Positions 1 to 7,298 of a DNA stretch of 15,809 nucleotides are shown piece after piece. Below the pieces are notes generated by a model. The model had not been told where the DNA came from. It did not search any database and worked only from the letters and a program-made list of their open reading frames with translations. Origin of the DNA: Pseudomonadota bacterium (GTDB lineage Bacteria > Myxococcota > Polyangia > Polyangiales > Polyangiaceae); contig JAEZYO010000015.1 in NCBI GenBank assembly GCA_023419055.1, positions 1 through 15,809 on the forward strand. The letters run 5' to 3'. The position numbers and the translations under genes were made by a program. Each line of letters opens with the position of its first letter. Positions within the stretch are counted from its first letter, which is position 1.

Positions 1-69
1 GAGGAGGAGCAACGCAGGAATGCGACGCGGATCTGTAGGCCAGCGACGGGAGAGGTTCTAGGACCGGCT

Positions 70-291
70 CTAAGGCTTCGGCTTCCACTTCACGTAAAGG
101 ACGCGCCCCCGATCGAGCGCGTCAACGGGAACCTCCGAGCCGAGCTCGATGGTGGTCCCGTGGGCGCCCGCGAGCACGAGCGCGTCGAGGGCGGCCCAAT
201 CCAATTCTTCGTTCTTGCTGAAAACGGCCTCGTCCAGGAGTACTTCCCAGCCCGCTCCGCCGTGCTGAAGTCTCACTCTCGGATTCGCCAT
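70..291 (-). CDS. small hypothetical protein (73 aa)
   Basis: The frame is open much further upstream (to about 531), but the upstream extension is Arg-rich and low in complexity, while the part after the ATG at 291 has protein-like composition and GC-rich third positions, so I start it there. The product is 73 residues, soluble and Cys-free, and ends in the basic run VKWKPKP. Residues about 24-65 (SKNEELDWAALDALVLAGAHGTT onward) faintly recall the C-terminal half of HPr-like phosphocarrier domains, where a Lys-Ser helix is followed by an A-x-H-G-x-x-I-E-L strand. It lacks the HPr active-site His segment, so no function is assigned. No convincing ribosome binding site was seen. It points away from the metal-efflux genes and is probably unrelated to them. 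Confidence 0.5.
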   Translation of the reverse strand: MANPRVRLQHGGAGWEVLLDEAVFSKNEELDWAALDALVLAGAHGTTIELGSEVPVDALDRGRVLYVKWKPKP

Positions 292-500
292 GCTGGCTTT
301 GGCGCGACGAGATAAGCACTCGCCGCGACCCCGCAAGGGGGGTTGAAGGCGGCGCTGTTTCGCTCGACTGGGGCGGTGAAGATCCCGGCGTGGGCCCCGG
401 TCCGCCGCGGTGATCGGATCGAAAGATCTTCGGCCAACGAGCGCCGTTCGGTGGCCCTCTGGCCCAACCCCGGCGATCGGGTTAGCGTAGCCGTCCCCCG
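292..500. other. divergent intergenic region, 209 bp
   Basis: This stretch separates the reverse-strand small gene from the forward metal-efflux locus and must hold the promoters for both. I see an 8-bp palindrome AAGATCTT near 424-431 but no convincing -35/-10 pair or operator. Its frames give only Arg-rich, non-protein-like translations. Confidence 0.4.
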
Positions 501-941
501 ATGACGCCTCGACGCCATCTCCGGCTGACACGTTGGCTCCGAGCCAGCTTGCGAGGCTTGGTGGCGCTGGTGCTCGTGCTGGTGCTGCCGTCGCGACCAG
601 CGATGGCCGTCTGCTTCGGGGAGCTCGGAGCGAGGGTCGATACGGCGCCTTCGACCGGCGGAGAAGAGCGCGAAGACGACGGCTGCTGTCCGTCGAAGCG
701 CGCCGCCTCCGAGGAGAAGGAGCCTTCGCGGGGTGAATCGCAGCACGAGCCTCACGAGTCCGGCTGCCCCTGCCACGGCGAGTGTCCGCCGGGTTGCACC
801 ATGGCTTGCGGGTTCGCGGCCGTGGTCCTTTCCATGCAGCTCGAGCTCGGACCCGTGACGCGCGTGCGAGTCGTCGACGCCGAGCCCGTGGCTGCTCCGC
901 CCGACGGAGTCGGGCCCGAGATCCTGCACGTCCCCCGCTGA
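501..941 (+). CDS. secreted Cys/His-rich protein, putative metal-binding
   Basis: 146 residues. The N-terminus is a typical Sec signal peptide: basic residues 4-18, hydrophobic core about 19-30 and an A-M-A cleavage site near residue 36. The mature part has eight Cys residues (38, 62, 63, 89, 91, 95, 99, 103). Five of these form the dense cluster C-P-C-H-G-E-C-P-P-G-C-T-M-A-C at 89-103, with His82, His85 and His92 nearby, separated from a highly acidic linker (about 55-85). This composition suits periplasmic metal buffering or a disulfide-rich fold. It lies 165 bp upstream of the lipoprotein-adaptor-RND operon in the same direction, so a role in periplasmic metal capture is plausible. I do not recognise the family. 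The ATG at 501 is chosen because it directly precedes the signal peptide, although no strong ribosome binding site is visible. Confidence 0.65.
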   Translation: MTPRRHLRLTRWLRASLRGLVALVLVLVLPSRPAMAVCFGELGARVDTAPSTGGEEREDDGCCPSKRAASEEKEPSRGESQHEPHESGCPCHGECPPGCTMACGFAAVVLSMQLELGPVTRVRVVDAEPVAAPPDGVGPEILHVPR

Positions 942-1106
942 CGGGTTGGCGGCTGCGCTACCCGCGCAGGCGCCCTTCCACCGCGTTCGCGCGTCGAAGG
1001 AGACGTGGCGGATGCTCTTGGTGTGCTCATGTGCGCGCTCGCGTCGAGAGGACGCGACGCCTGCGGACGCGAGCACGCTACGACCCGTTTGCGGAAAGAA
1101 ATCACG
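942..1106. other. intergenic region with a short hairpin
   Basis: 165 bp separates the Cys-rich protein from the lipoprotein. An inverted repeat CTGCGC-5 nt-GCGCAG lies at 953-969, just after the upstream stop. No T-run follows it, so it is not a standard intrinsic terminator. The rest may hold a second promoter, but none is clear. Confidence 0.35.
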
Positions 1107-1433
1107 ATGATGATGAAGCTCTTTCGTATCGCGATGCCCTTGCTATGGCTCGCGCTGAGCACCCCCGCCTGCTCGAAAAAGTCCGCCGAAGAAGGTTCGA
1201 GCGGCACCCCCGCTGCGGCAGAGCACGCCCCCAGCGGAGTGAAGCCCGGATCCCACGAGGACTGGTGCGGTGAGCATCAGGTCCCCGAGAGCCAGTGCAC
1301 GCGCTGTAACCCGGATTTGGTGCCCGCCTTCAAGGCCACCGGAGATTGGTGCGAGGAGCACGGCCTCCCCGAGTCGCAGTGCCTGAAGTGCAACCCCGAG
1401 CTCAAGATCACGCGGCCGCCGAAGGGGCAGTGA
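1107..1433 (+). CDS. small lipoprotein with two CxEH...CxxC metal-binding-like units
   Basis: 108 residues from the ATG at 1107, preceded by GGAAAG about 8 bases upstream. The open frame extends back to 1005, but the signal peptide begins at this Met. A lipoprotein-type signal ends at Cys22 (L-S-T-P-A-C; the lipobox is not perfect). After a Ser/Ala/Glu-rich spacer come two near-identical units 28 residues apart: C54-x-E-H57...C64-x-x-C67 and C82-x-E-H85...C92-x-x-C95, each W-C-x-E-H-x-x-P-E-S-Q-C-x-x-C-N-P. Each unit offers a CHCC ligand set that could bind one metal ion. The same module occurs at the N-terminus of the adjoining adaptor. The stop overlaps the adaptor start by one base (TGATG), implying translational coupling. 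Likely role (inferred): a membrane-tethered metal chaperone for the RND pump. Confidence 0.8.
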   Translation: MMMKLFRIAMPLLWLALSTPACSKKSAEEGSSGTPAAAEHAPSGVKPGSHEDWCGEHQVPESQCTRCNPDLVPAFKATGDWCEEHGLPESQCLKCNPELKITRPPKGQ

Positions 1434-2788
1434 TGCGACGCCGACGCGTGTTCCTCGGCCTCGCGATGCTCCTCGTCGCGGGCTGTGAGCGACAGGGAGC
1501 GCCCGGGACCGAGGCGAGCTCCAAGCCTCGCGCCGTCAAGGTGCCGGCCTCTGCCGAGCTTTGCGAGCACGGCGTGCTCAGGTCAGTGTGCCCCAAGTGC
1601 AAGCCGGCGCTCGCGGCGGTCTTTCAGGCAAAAGGAGACTGGTGCTCCGAGCACGGCTTTCCCGAGTCGTTCTGTCCGATTTGCCACCCCGAGCGGGGCG
1701 GGAAGCCGAAAACCGAGGTCAACGCCGACGGTGCGCCCGCGGACGGGACCAAGGTGCGGTTCAAACACAAGGAGGTGGCCCAGCGTGCGGGCATCGAGAT
1801 CGTGAAAGCCGAGCGACGTGAAGCGGCGAGCGGCGTTACGGCCCTGGCGCGGCTCGCCTACGACGCCACCAAGCTGGCCGAGCTCAACCCTCGCTCGCCC
1901 GGTGTGGTGCGAGCGCTCCGCGTGGACGTCGGCGCGCGCGTGAAGAAGGGGCAGACGCTCGCGACCATCGACAGCGCAGAAATAGCGGCGGATCGCTCGC
2001 GCCTGGTCGCGGCGGGCGCCAGGGTGGAGCTCGCGGAGCAGAACCTGAAGCGCACCGAGCAGCTCGCCCAGGAAGGGATCTCGTCCGAGAAGCAGCGGCT
2101 CGAAGCTCGGCAGGAGCTCGAGCAGGCTCGAAGCGACCGCACCGCGCTCGCGGCGGCGCTCTCCGCGCTCGGAGCGAACAGCGGCAGCGCGGGCTCCTAT
2201 CAGCTCGTGGCGCCCATCGCAGGGACCGTCACGGAGCGCCGGGCGACCATTGGCAAGCTGGTGGAGCCGAACGAGATCTTGTTCGAAATCGTGGACACCT
2301 CATCGCTCTGGGCCGAGGTCGACGTACCGGAAGAAGAGCTCGGGCGCGTCGCGGTGGGCCAGGAGATGACCTTGATTCTCGATTCGCTGCCGGATCGACG
2401 CTTCGAAGCGCGCATCGACTACCTCGCGCCCGCGATCGATCCGCACACACGGACCGCGCGCGCTCGCGCCGCGATCCCGAACGCCGACGGCGCGCTGCGC
2501 GCCCACATGTTCGGGCAGGCCAAGATCGCCGTGAGCCCTGCGGCGTCCGTCGTCAGCGTGCCGAAGAGCGCCGTTCAGAAGGTCAAAGACGTGCGCCTCG
2601 TGTTCGTGCGGCTCGCCGAAGACCTGTTCGAGGCGCGGCGCGTGACGCTCGGCAGGGAGCTCGGGGCGTTCGTCGAGGTGACCCGAGGTCTGAAAGACGG
2701 TGAGGAAGTCGTGACGACCGGCGCCTTCTTGCTCAAGACCGAGACGTTGAAGGACAGCATCGGCGCTGGCTGCTGCGACACGAAGTGA
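1433..2788 (+). CDS. czcB: RND efflux periplasmic adaptor (CzcB-type), lipidated, with N-terminal Cys/His module
   Basis: 451 residues from the ATG that overlaps the previous stop. A good lipobox, L-V-A-G-C, has its Cys at 18. Residues 44-85 carry two Cys/His units (C44-E-H46...C53-x-x-C56 and C71-x-E-H74...C81-x-x-C84-H85) matching the neighbouring lipoprotein. The membrane-fusion core follows: a first lipoyl half at about 150-180 (G-V-V-R-A-L-R-V-D-V-G), an alpha-helical hairpin at about 183-250, a second lipoyl half at about 257-275 (L-V-A-P-I-A-G-T-V), a beta-barrel at about 290-370 and a membrane-proximal domain to about 435. The C-terminus ends in an unusual C447-C448 pair. In the family this protein links the RND pump to an outer-membrane channel and can bind and deliver metal. 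The stop is one base before the pump start. The czc name denotes the family, not a proven substrate. Confidence 0.9.
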   Translation: MRRRRVFLGLAMLLVAGCERQGAPGTEASSKPRAVKVPASAELCEHGVLRSVCPKCKPALAAVFQAKGDWCSEHGFPESFCPICHPERGGKPKTEVNADGAPADGTKVRFKHKEVAQRAGIEIVKAERREAASGVTALARLAYDATKLAELNPRSPGVVRALRVDVGARVKKGQTLATIDSAEIAADRSRLVAAGARVELAEQNLKRTEQLAQEGISSEKQRLEARQELEQARSDRTALAAALSALGANSGSAGSYQLVAPIAGTVTERRATIGKLVEPNEILFEIVDTSSLWAEVDVPEEELGRVAVGQEMTLILDSLPDRRFEARIDYLAPAIDPHTRTARARAAIPNADGALRAHMFGQAKIAVSPAASVVSVPKSAVQKVKDVRLVFVRLAEDLFEARRVTLGRELGAFVEVTRGLKDGEEVVTTGAFLLKTETLKDSIGAGCCDTK

Positions 2789-2789
2789 G

Positions 2790-5700
2790 ATGCTGAGCCG
2801 CGTCATCGAGTGGTCGCTCGGGCATCGCCTGCTGGTGCTGCTGTTCTCCGTCGCGCTCGCGGTAGCGGGCATCTTCGCGTTCCAGCGCCTGCCCCTCGAC
2901 GCCTTCCCCGACACGACGCCGGTCCAGGTGCAGGTGAACGCCGTGGCGCCCGCGCTGGCTCCGCTCGAGCTCGAGCGCCAGGTGACGGCCCCGATCGAGC
3001 AAGCGCTCGGCGGGCTCCGAGGTCTGAAAGAAGTGCGCTCCTCGACGCGCTTCGGGCTCTCGCAAATCACCGCCATTTTCGAAGACGATACGGACGTCTA
3101 CCTCGCGCGACAGCTCGTCTCCGAGCGCCTCTCCGAGGTCGAGCTGCCGAGCGGCATGGCACGCCCGCGGCTCGGTCCGGTGGCGACCGGGCTCGGAGAA
3201 GTCTTCCACTACACTTTGTCGAGCGACGAGCAGAGCCTGGCCGAGCTCCGCGCGCTCCACGATTGGGAGATCAAGCCCCAGCTGCGGTCCGTGCCCGGGG
3301 TCGCGGAAGTGAACTCGTGGGGCGGCGATGAGCGCCAGTATCAGGTGGTGATAGACCCGCAGACGCTCCACAGCCGTGACTTGACGCTCGCGCAAGTGGC
3401 TGAGGCGATCGAAAAGAACAACGCCAACGTGGGCGGCGGACTCATCGACGAGGCCGGGGAATCGAGCCCGATCTCGGGAGTCGCGCTGGTGACCGATGAA
3501 GCTCAGATCGGCGACATCGTCATCGCAGCAGAAGGCGGAGTGCCCATCCGGGTGCGGGACGTCGCCAAGGTCGTCGAAGGAAGGGAGATCCGGCGGGGCG
3601 CCGTGACCGCGGACGGAAAGGGAGAAATCGTCCTCGGGCTCGGCTTCATGACCATGGGCGAGAACAGCCGCGAGGTGACCGCGCGCCTCGCCACCAGGCT
3701 CGAAGAGGTGCGAAAGACGCTGCCTCCCGGCGTCGAGCTCGACGTCGCCTACGACCGGGCGACCCTGGTCGACCAGGTGCTCTCGACCGTACGGAAGAAC
3801 CTGCTCGAGGGGGCGCTGCTCGTGGTGGCGGTGCTGTTCGCGTTCCTCGGCAGCTTTCGAGCCGGGCTCATCGTCGCGCTCGCCATTCCGCTCTCGTTGC
3901 TGTTTGCGTTCGACGCCATGCTGCGCGCGGGGATCGCGGGCAGCTTGATGAGCCTCGGCGCGCTCGATTTCGGCCTGATCGTCGACAGCTCGGTCATCAT
4001 GGTCGAAAACTCCGCGCGGAGGCTCGCCCACGATCGCAGCGAGCGCAACAAGCTCGAAGTCATCCGCGACGCGGCCCTCGAGGTACGGAAGCCCACGCTC
4101 TTCGGCGAGCTCATCATCATGGTCGTGTACCTCCCGGTCCTGTTCTTGGAGGGGGTGGAGGGAAAGCTGTTTCGACCGATGGCGCTCACCGTGATCTTCG
4201 CGCTCGCCGGCTCGATGCTGCTCTCGGTCACGCTGATGCCGGTACTCGCGAGCCTGCTCCTCCCGCGCCGCATGCGCGAAAGAGAGACCTGGCCCGTGCG
4301 TGCCGCCAAGCGCGTGTACGCGCCTCTCTTGCGCGGAGCGCTCCGCTATCGCTACGCCGTGCTCGCCGGCGCCGCCCTCTTGCTCGGCAACGCCGCCTTC
4401 CTCGCGACGCGGCTCGGCTCGGAGTTCGTCCCGGAGCTCAAAGAAGGCTCGATCGTCATCAACACCGTGCGGCTCGCCGGGGTCTCGGCGGACGAGACCA
4501 TCCGCTACGGGACCGAGCTCGAGCGCCTGCTGCTCGCCCAGTTTCCGGACGAGATCGAGCGGATCTGGAGCCGCAGCGGGACCGCTGAGGTAGCGACGGA
4601 CCCGATGGGGCTCGAGCTCACCGACGTCTTCGTCACGCTCGAGCCGCGGGATCGCTGGCGCCGCGGAAAGACTCAAGAAGAGCTGGTTCGCGCGATGGAG
4701 CGCGAGCTCTCGGTCATGCCCGGCATGCGCCTCGCCTTCCTCCAGCCGATCGAAATGCGCGTGAACGAGATGGTAGCCGGGATCAGGAGCGACGTCGGCG
4801 TCAAGATTTTCGGCGACGATCTCGATGTCTTGAAGCAGACGGCGCGCGAAGTCGACGCGGTGCTGAAGAAGATCCCGGGAGCCGAAGACGTGGCCAGTGA
4901 ACCCATGACCGGGCAGTCCACGGTCCAGATCGAGGTGGATCGAAGCGCCATCGCTCGCCACGGCATCGCCGCGAGTGACGTGCTCGACGTGGTGGCCTCG
5001 CTCGGCACTCGCGAAGTGGGCAAGCTCCAGGACGGGCAGCGACGCTTCCCCATCACGCTCCGCATCGACGACCGGTACAAGAAGGATCCGGCGAGCATCG
5101 GGCGCATCCTCGTGGTCTCTCCCGGAGGCGATCGGATCCCGCTCGCTCGGCTGGCCAAGATCTCGATCGTGGAGGGGCCGACCACCGTGGCGCGCGAGTG
5201 GGGCAAGCGTCGAGTGGTGGTCGAGGCGAACGTGCGAGGCCGGGACGTCGGCAGCTTCGTGAAAGAAGCGATGTCGGCGATCGAGCGCGAGGTCGCGCTC
5301 CCAGCGGGCTATTTCGTGCGCTACGGCGGCCAGTTCGAGCACCTCGAGCGCGCGGAGCAGCGCCTGCTCGTCGTGGTGCCGATGGCGCTAGGCCTGATCC
5401 TGGTCCTGCTCTACCTCACCTACGAAAGCATGCTCGACGCGCTGCGCGTTTTCTTGGGCGTGCCCTTCGCCGCGGTGGGCGGCATCATCGCCCTCTGGCT
5501 CCGGGACATTCCCTTCAGCGTGGCCGCCGGGGTGGGGTTCGTCGCGCTCTCCGGCGTCGCGGTGCTGGGAGACATGGTGCTGGTCTCGACGCTGCGACAG
5601 CTCGAGAAGGAAGGCGTGCCGCTGCGGCGCGCGATCGAGCTCGCGACGGAACGCCGACTGCGTCCGGTGCTCATGACCGCGCTCGTGGCGGCGCTCGGCT

Positions 5701-5855
5701 TCGTGCCGATGGCGTTCAACACCGGCCTCGGCGCGGAGGTGCAGCGCCCGCTCGCGACGGTCGTGATCGGCGGCGTGATTTCTTCCACCCTGCTCACGCT
5801 CGTCGTGCTGCCGGTCCTCTACGAGCTGCTCGCGGGCAAAGGCGCCCGCCAGTAA
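2790..5855 (+). CDS. czcA: heavy-metal efflux RND transporter (CzcA-type)
   Basis: 1021 residues, close to the usual length of the HME-RND family (about 1040). It shows the family layout: TM1 at about 13-30, the L-P-L-D-A-F-P-D-T-T segment at 34-43, a large periplasmic loop, a TM cluster at about 335-490, a second loop and a final TM cluster at about 865-1015. TM4 carries D393-F-G-L-I-V-D399-S-S-V-I-M-V-E406-N, the proton-relay signature of CzcA-like pumps. The second loop has R-V-N-E660-M-V-A-G, where copper/silver CusA pumps have Met at the Glu position, so a divalent substrate (Zn, Co, Cd or Ni) is more likely than Cu(I)/Ag(I). It is an inner-membrane, proton-driven exporter acting with the adaptor just upstream. 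No CzcC/CusC-type channel lies in this window, so the channel must be encoded elsewhere. Confidence 0.95.
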   Translation: MLSRVIEWSLGHRLLVLLFSVALAVAGIFAFQRLPLDAFPDTTPVQVQVNAVAPALAPLELERQVTAPIEQALGGLRGLKEVRSSTRFGLSQITAIFEDDTDVYLARQLVSERLSEVELPSGMARPRLGPVATGLGEVFHYTLSSDEQSLAELRALHDWEIKPQLRSVPGVAEVNSWGGDERQYQVVIDPQTLHSRDLTLAQVAEAIEKNNANVGGGLIDEAGESSPISGVALVTDEAQIGDIVIAAEGGVPIRVRDVAKVVEGREIRRGAVTADGKGEIVLGLGFMTMGENSREVTARLATRLEEVRKTLPPGVELDVAYDRATLVDQVLSTVRKNLLEGALLVVAVLFAFLGSFRAGLIVALAIPLSLLFAFDAMLRAGIAGSLMSLGALDFGLIVDSSVIMVENSARRLAHDRSERNKLEVIRDAALEVRKPTLFGELIIMVVYLPVLFLEGVEGKLFRPMALTVIFALAGSMLLSVTLMPVLASLLLPRRMRERETWPVRAAKRVYAPLLRGALRYRYAVLAGAALLLGNAAFLATRLGSEFVPELKEGSIVINTVRLAGVSADETIRYGTELERLLLAQFPDEIERIWSRSGTAEVATDPMGLELTDVFVTLEPRDRWRRGKTQEELVRAMERELSVMPGMRLAFLQPIEMRVNEMVAGIRSDVGVKIFGDDLDVLKQTAREVDAVLKKIPGAEDVASEPMTGQSTVQIEVDRSAIARHGIAASDVLDVVASLGTREVGKLQDGQRRFPITLRIDDRYKKDPASIGRILVVSPGGDRIPLARLAKISIVEGPTTVAREWGKRRVVVEANVRGRDVGSFVKEAMSAIEREVALPAGYFVRYGGQFEHLERAEQRLLVVVPMALGLILVLLYLTYESMLDALRVFLGVPFAAVGGIIALWLRDIPFSVAAGVGFVALSGVAVLGDMVLVSTLRQLEKEGVPLRRAIELATERRLRPVLMTALVAALGFVPMAFNTGLGAEVQRPLATVVIGGVISSTLLTLVVLPVLYELLAGKGARQ

Positions 5856-5874
5856 CCACTCGATCTAGACCTTC

Positions 5875-5902
5875 AGACATGTAATGAGGTTGATTCATGT
5901 CT
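5875..5902. promoter_or_regulatory. inverted repeat AGACATG-N14-CATGTCT (candidate operator)
   Basis: Perfect 7-bp inverted arms at 5875-5881 and 5896-5902, with centres 21 bases apart (two helical turns), lie between the czcA stop and the AraC-family gene. The stretch is strikingly AT-rich for this window. This fits a dimer-binding operator, perhaps for autoregulation, but the binding protein is unknown. A short hairpin CTCGC-tag-GCGAG follows at 5909-5921. Confidence 0.5.
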
Positions 5903-5940
5903 AGTAAACTCGCTAGGCGAGACGAAAGTGAGTGTCACCA

Positions 5941-6915
5941 ATGGACGTTCTAGCCGACGTCCTGTCGGTCACACGGCTGGGCGCGACCGTGATCGCCCAA
6001 GCCGAGCTCGTGCCGCCCTGGGGGCTCCTCATCGACCCGATCGCGGAAGCTCACGTCCACGTGGTGCAACGGGGGAGCTGCTGGCTACGCGCCGGAGAAG
6101 CGCGGCGCCCCGTCCGTCTCGATCAAGGCGACGTGGTGTTGATTCGCGGCGGGGTCGGGCACTCCCTCTGTGACGACCCGAAAACGAAGCCTTTGCCACA
6201 CGAGCAGGTGCTCGCTGCGATGCCCCGTCGCCTGGCGGCGCTCAGTCCTTCTCGCGCGCATGAAACTACCGTCGTGCTCTGCGCCAAGTACCTGTTCGAG
6301 CACGTGGGGCCGCACCCGCTGACGTCGCTCCTTCCTCCCCTCGTTCACCTGCGCGCTCACGAAGCGGAGCGCCACGTGCAGCTGCAGCTCTTGCTCCAGC
6401 TCTTGCGACACGAGGCGAACGATGCCGGGAGCGGGTCCGAGCTGGTGGTCCCTCGCCTGGTGGACAGCTTGCTCGTTTTCGTGGTGAGAGCCTGGCTCGA
6501 TGGCCAGCCGGTGGGCGCCGGCGGCTGGTTCGGCGCGCTGCGCGATCCGGCGATCGCGAAGGCGCTCTCCTTGATTCACGAGCAGCCACGAGAAGCCTGG
6601 ACCGTCGAAAGCCTCGCTCGCCGGGTCGCCCAGTCGCGAGCCACCTTCGCGCGACGCTTCGCCGAGCTCGTGGGCGAGCCGCCCGTGGCCTACCTCACGC
6701 GCTGGCGCATGTGCCTCGCGGCCAAGCTGCTCTCCGAGAGCGAAGCCTCGCTCGACCAGATCGCCGAGCGGGTCGGGTACGAGACGGCAGCTGCGTTCTC
6801 CAAGGCGTTCAGCCGCAGTCACGGTGAGGCGCCTGGGCGCTTCCGTGCGCGGGCCAGGGAGCGGAGCGCGCGGGCACGCGTCGCCAGCCCGGGAACCGAG
6901 CGACTCGCGCGATGA
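5941..6915 (+). CDS. AraC-family transcriptional regulator (N-terminal cupin-type domain)
   Basis: 324 residues from the ATG at 5941, which has a purine-rich AGTGAG about 8 bases upstream; an in-frame GTG at 5932 is the alternative. Residues about 1-190 resemble the cupin-like sensor domain common in AraC regulators (V-P-P-W-G-L near residue 25, A-H-V-H-V-V-Q-R-G-S-C-W near 38-49, then D-Q-G-D-V-V-L-I). The C-terminal about 100 residues hold the double helix-turn-helix: W-T-V-E-S-L-A-R-R-V-A-Q-S-R-A-T-F-A-R-R-F, then the second helix pair with I-A-E-R-V-G-Y-E-T-A-A-A-F-S-K-A-F and the closing G-x-x-P-G-R-F-R. It sits 85 bp after czcA and 69 bp before the YciI gene. AraC regulators with this domain often control an adjacent small enzyme gene, so YciI is a more natural target than the pump. 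A basic tail of about 25 residues extends past the domain. Confidence 0.9.
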   Translation: MDVLADVLSVTRLGATVIAQAELVPPWGLLIDPIAEAHVHVVQRGSCWLRAGEARRPVRLDQGDVVLIRGGVGHSLCDDPKTKPLPHEQVLAAMPRRLAALSPSRAHETTVVLCAKYLFEHVGPHPLTSLLPPLVHLRAHEAERHVQLQLLLQLLRHEANDAGSGSELVVPRLVDSLLVFVVRAWLDGQPVGAGGWFGALRDPAIAKALSLIHEQPREAWTVESLARRVAQSRATFARRFAELVGEPPVAYLTRWRMCLAAKLLSESEASLDQIAERVGYETAAAFSKAFSRSHGEAPGRFRARARERSARARVASPGTERLAR

Positions 6916-6923
6916 GACGAACG

Positions 6924-6935
6924 GACATGAATGAG
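6924..6935 (+). promoter_or_regulatory. motif GACATGAATGAG shared with the AraC-gene upstream region
   Basis: This 12-base element lies 61-50 bases before the YciI start. Almost the same sequence, GACATGTAATGAG (one extra T), lies at 5876-5888, 65-53 bases before the AraC ATG. The matching sequence and matching distance to the start codon suggest a common regulator, most simply the AraC protein. A -10-like TATCTT occurs at 6971-6976, 8 bases before the YciI start. Confidence 0.45.
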
Positions 6936-6984
6936 TCCTTCCCGGACGTTTTCGTGGCGAGCGCCGTCACTATCTTCCGGGACG

Positions 6985-7281
6985 ATGTTCATCGTTCTTC
7001 TCAAATTCTCCGACGACACGAGCCAGGCAAGGGAGCTCGCGGCAGCCCACGGCGAGTGGATCAGACAGGGGCTCGAAGACGGCATATTCCTCCTCGTGGG
7101 CAGCTTGCAGCCCCGCCTGGGAGGCGGAGTGTTGGCGCACCGCACGACGCTCGCCGAGCTCGAGGCCCGGGTCTCCGCCGATCCGTTCGTCGCTCACGGA
7201 GTGGTCAGGGCGGAGATCCTGGAGCTTATCCCGTCGAAGGGCGACGCACGCCTCGACTTTCTTCTCCACTCCGGCTCGTGA
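6985..7281 (+). CDS. YciI-family protein
   Basis: 98 residues, the normal size of this family, starting M-F-I-V-L-L-K-F. The ATG at 6985 is chosen over an upstream start at 6931 because the family's first beta strand begins exactly here. Conserved features are the helix with His22 (A-A-H-G-E-W), the L-V-G-S-L-Q-P-R-L-G-G-G-V turn at about 37-49, and the D-P-F-V-A-H-G-V segment followed by the closing I-L-E-L-I-P strand. YciI proteins are small ferredoxin-fold enzymes or domains, proposed to use a conserved His, with poorly defined substrates. It follows the AraC regulator by 69 bp and shares an upstream motif with it. It ends 17 bp from the convergent cation transporter gene. Confidence 0.85.
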   Translation: MFIVLLKFSDDTSQARELAAAHGEWIRQGLEDGIFLLVGSLQPRLGGGVLAHRTTLAELEARVSADPFVAHGVVRAEILELIPSKGDARLDFLLHSGS

Positions 7282-7298
7282 CGCGCCGAAGCGCCGGG

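Noticed and set aside
1..69. Possible gene at the left edge
   Set aside because: No open frame with coding character was seen in these bases; they are simply downstream of the small reverse gene.
292..531. N-terminal extension of the small reverse gene to 531
   Set aside because: The extension is Arg/Pro-rich and would overlap the signal-peptide gene starting at 501. The internal ATG at 291 gives a more protein-like product.
953..969. Hairpin after the Cys-rich gene as an intrinsic terminator
   Set aside because: The stem is only 6 bp and no T-run follows on the + strand.
2733..5342. Very long open frame (869 codons) on the reverse strand opposite czcA
   Set aside because: Its translation is a His/Arg/Glu/Asp-rich, low-complexity product with no domain, exactly what the complement of a GC-rich gene gives. 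The forward strand encodes a full RND pump.
2790..5855. Assignment of the pump as a copper/silver CusA
   Set aside because: The residue equivalent to a key CusA periplasmic Met is Glu660, and TM4 has the DFG...D...VEN pattern of CzcA-like pumps.
7283..7294. GCGC-cgaa-GCGC between the convergent YciI and CDF genes as a bidirectional terminator
   Set aside because: A 4-bp stem with no T-run on either side is too weak to call.
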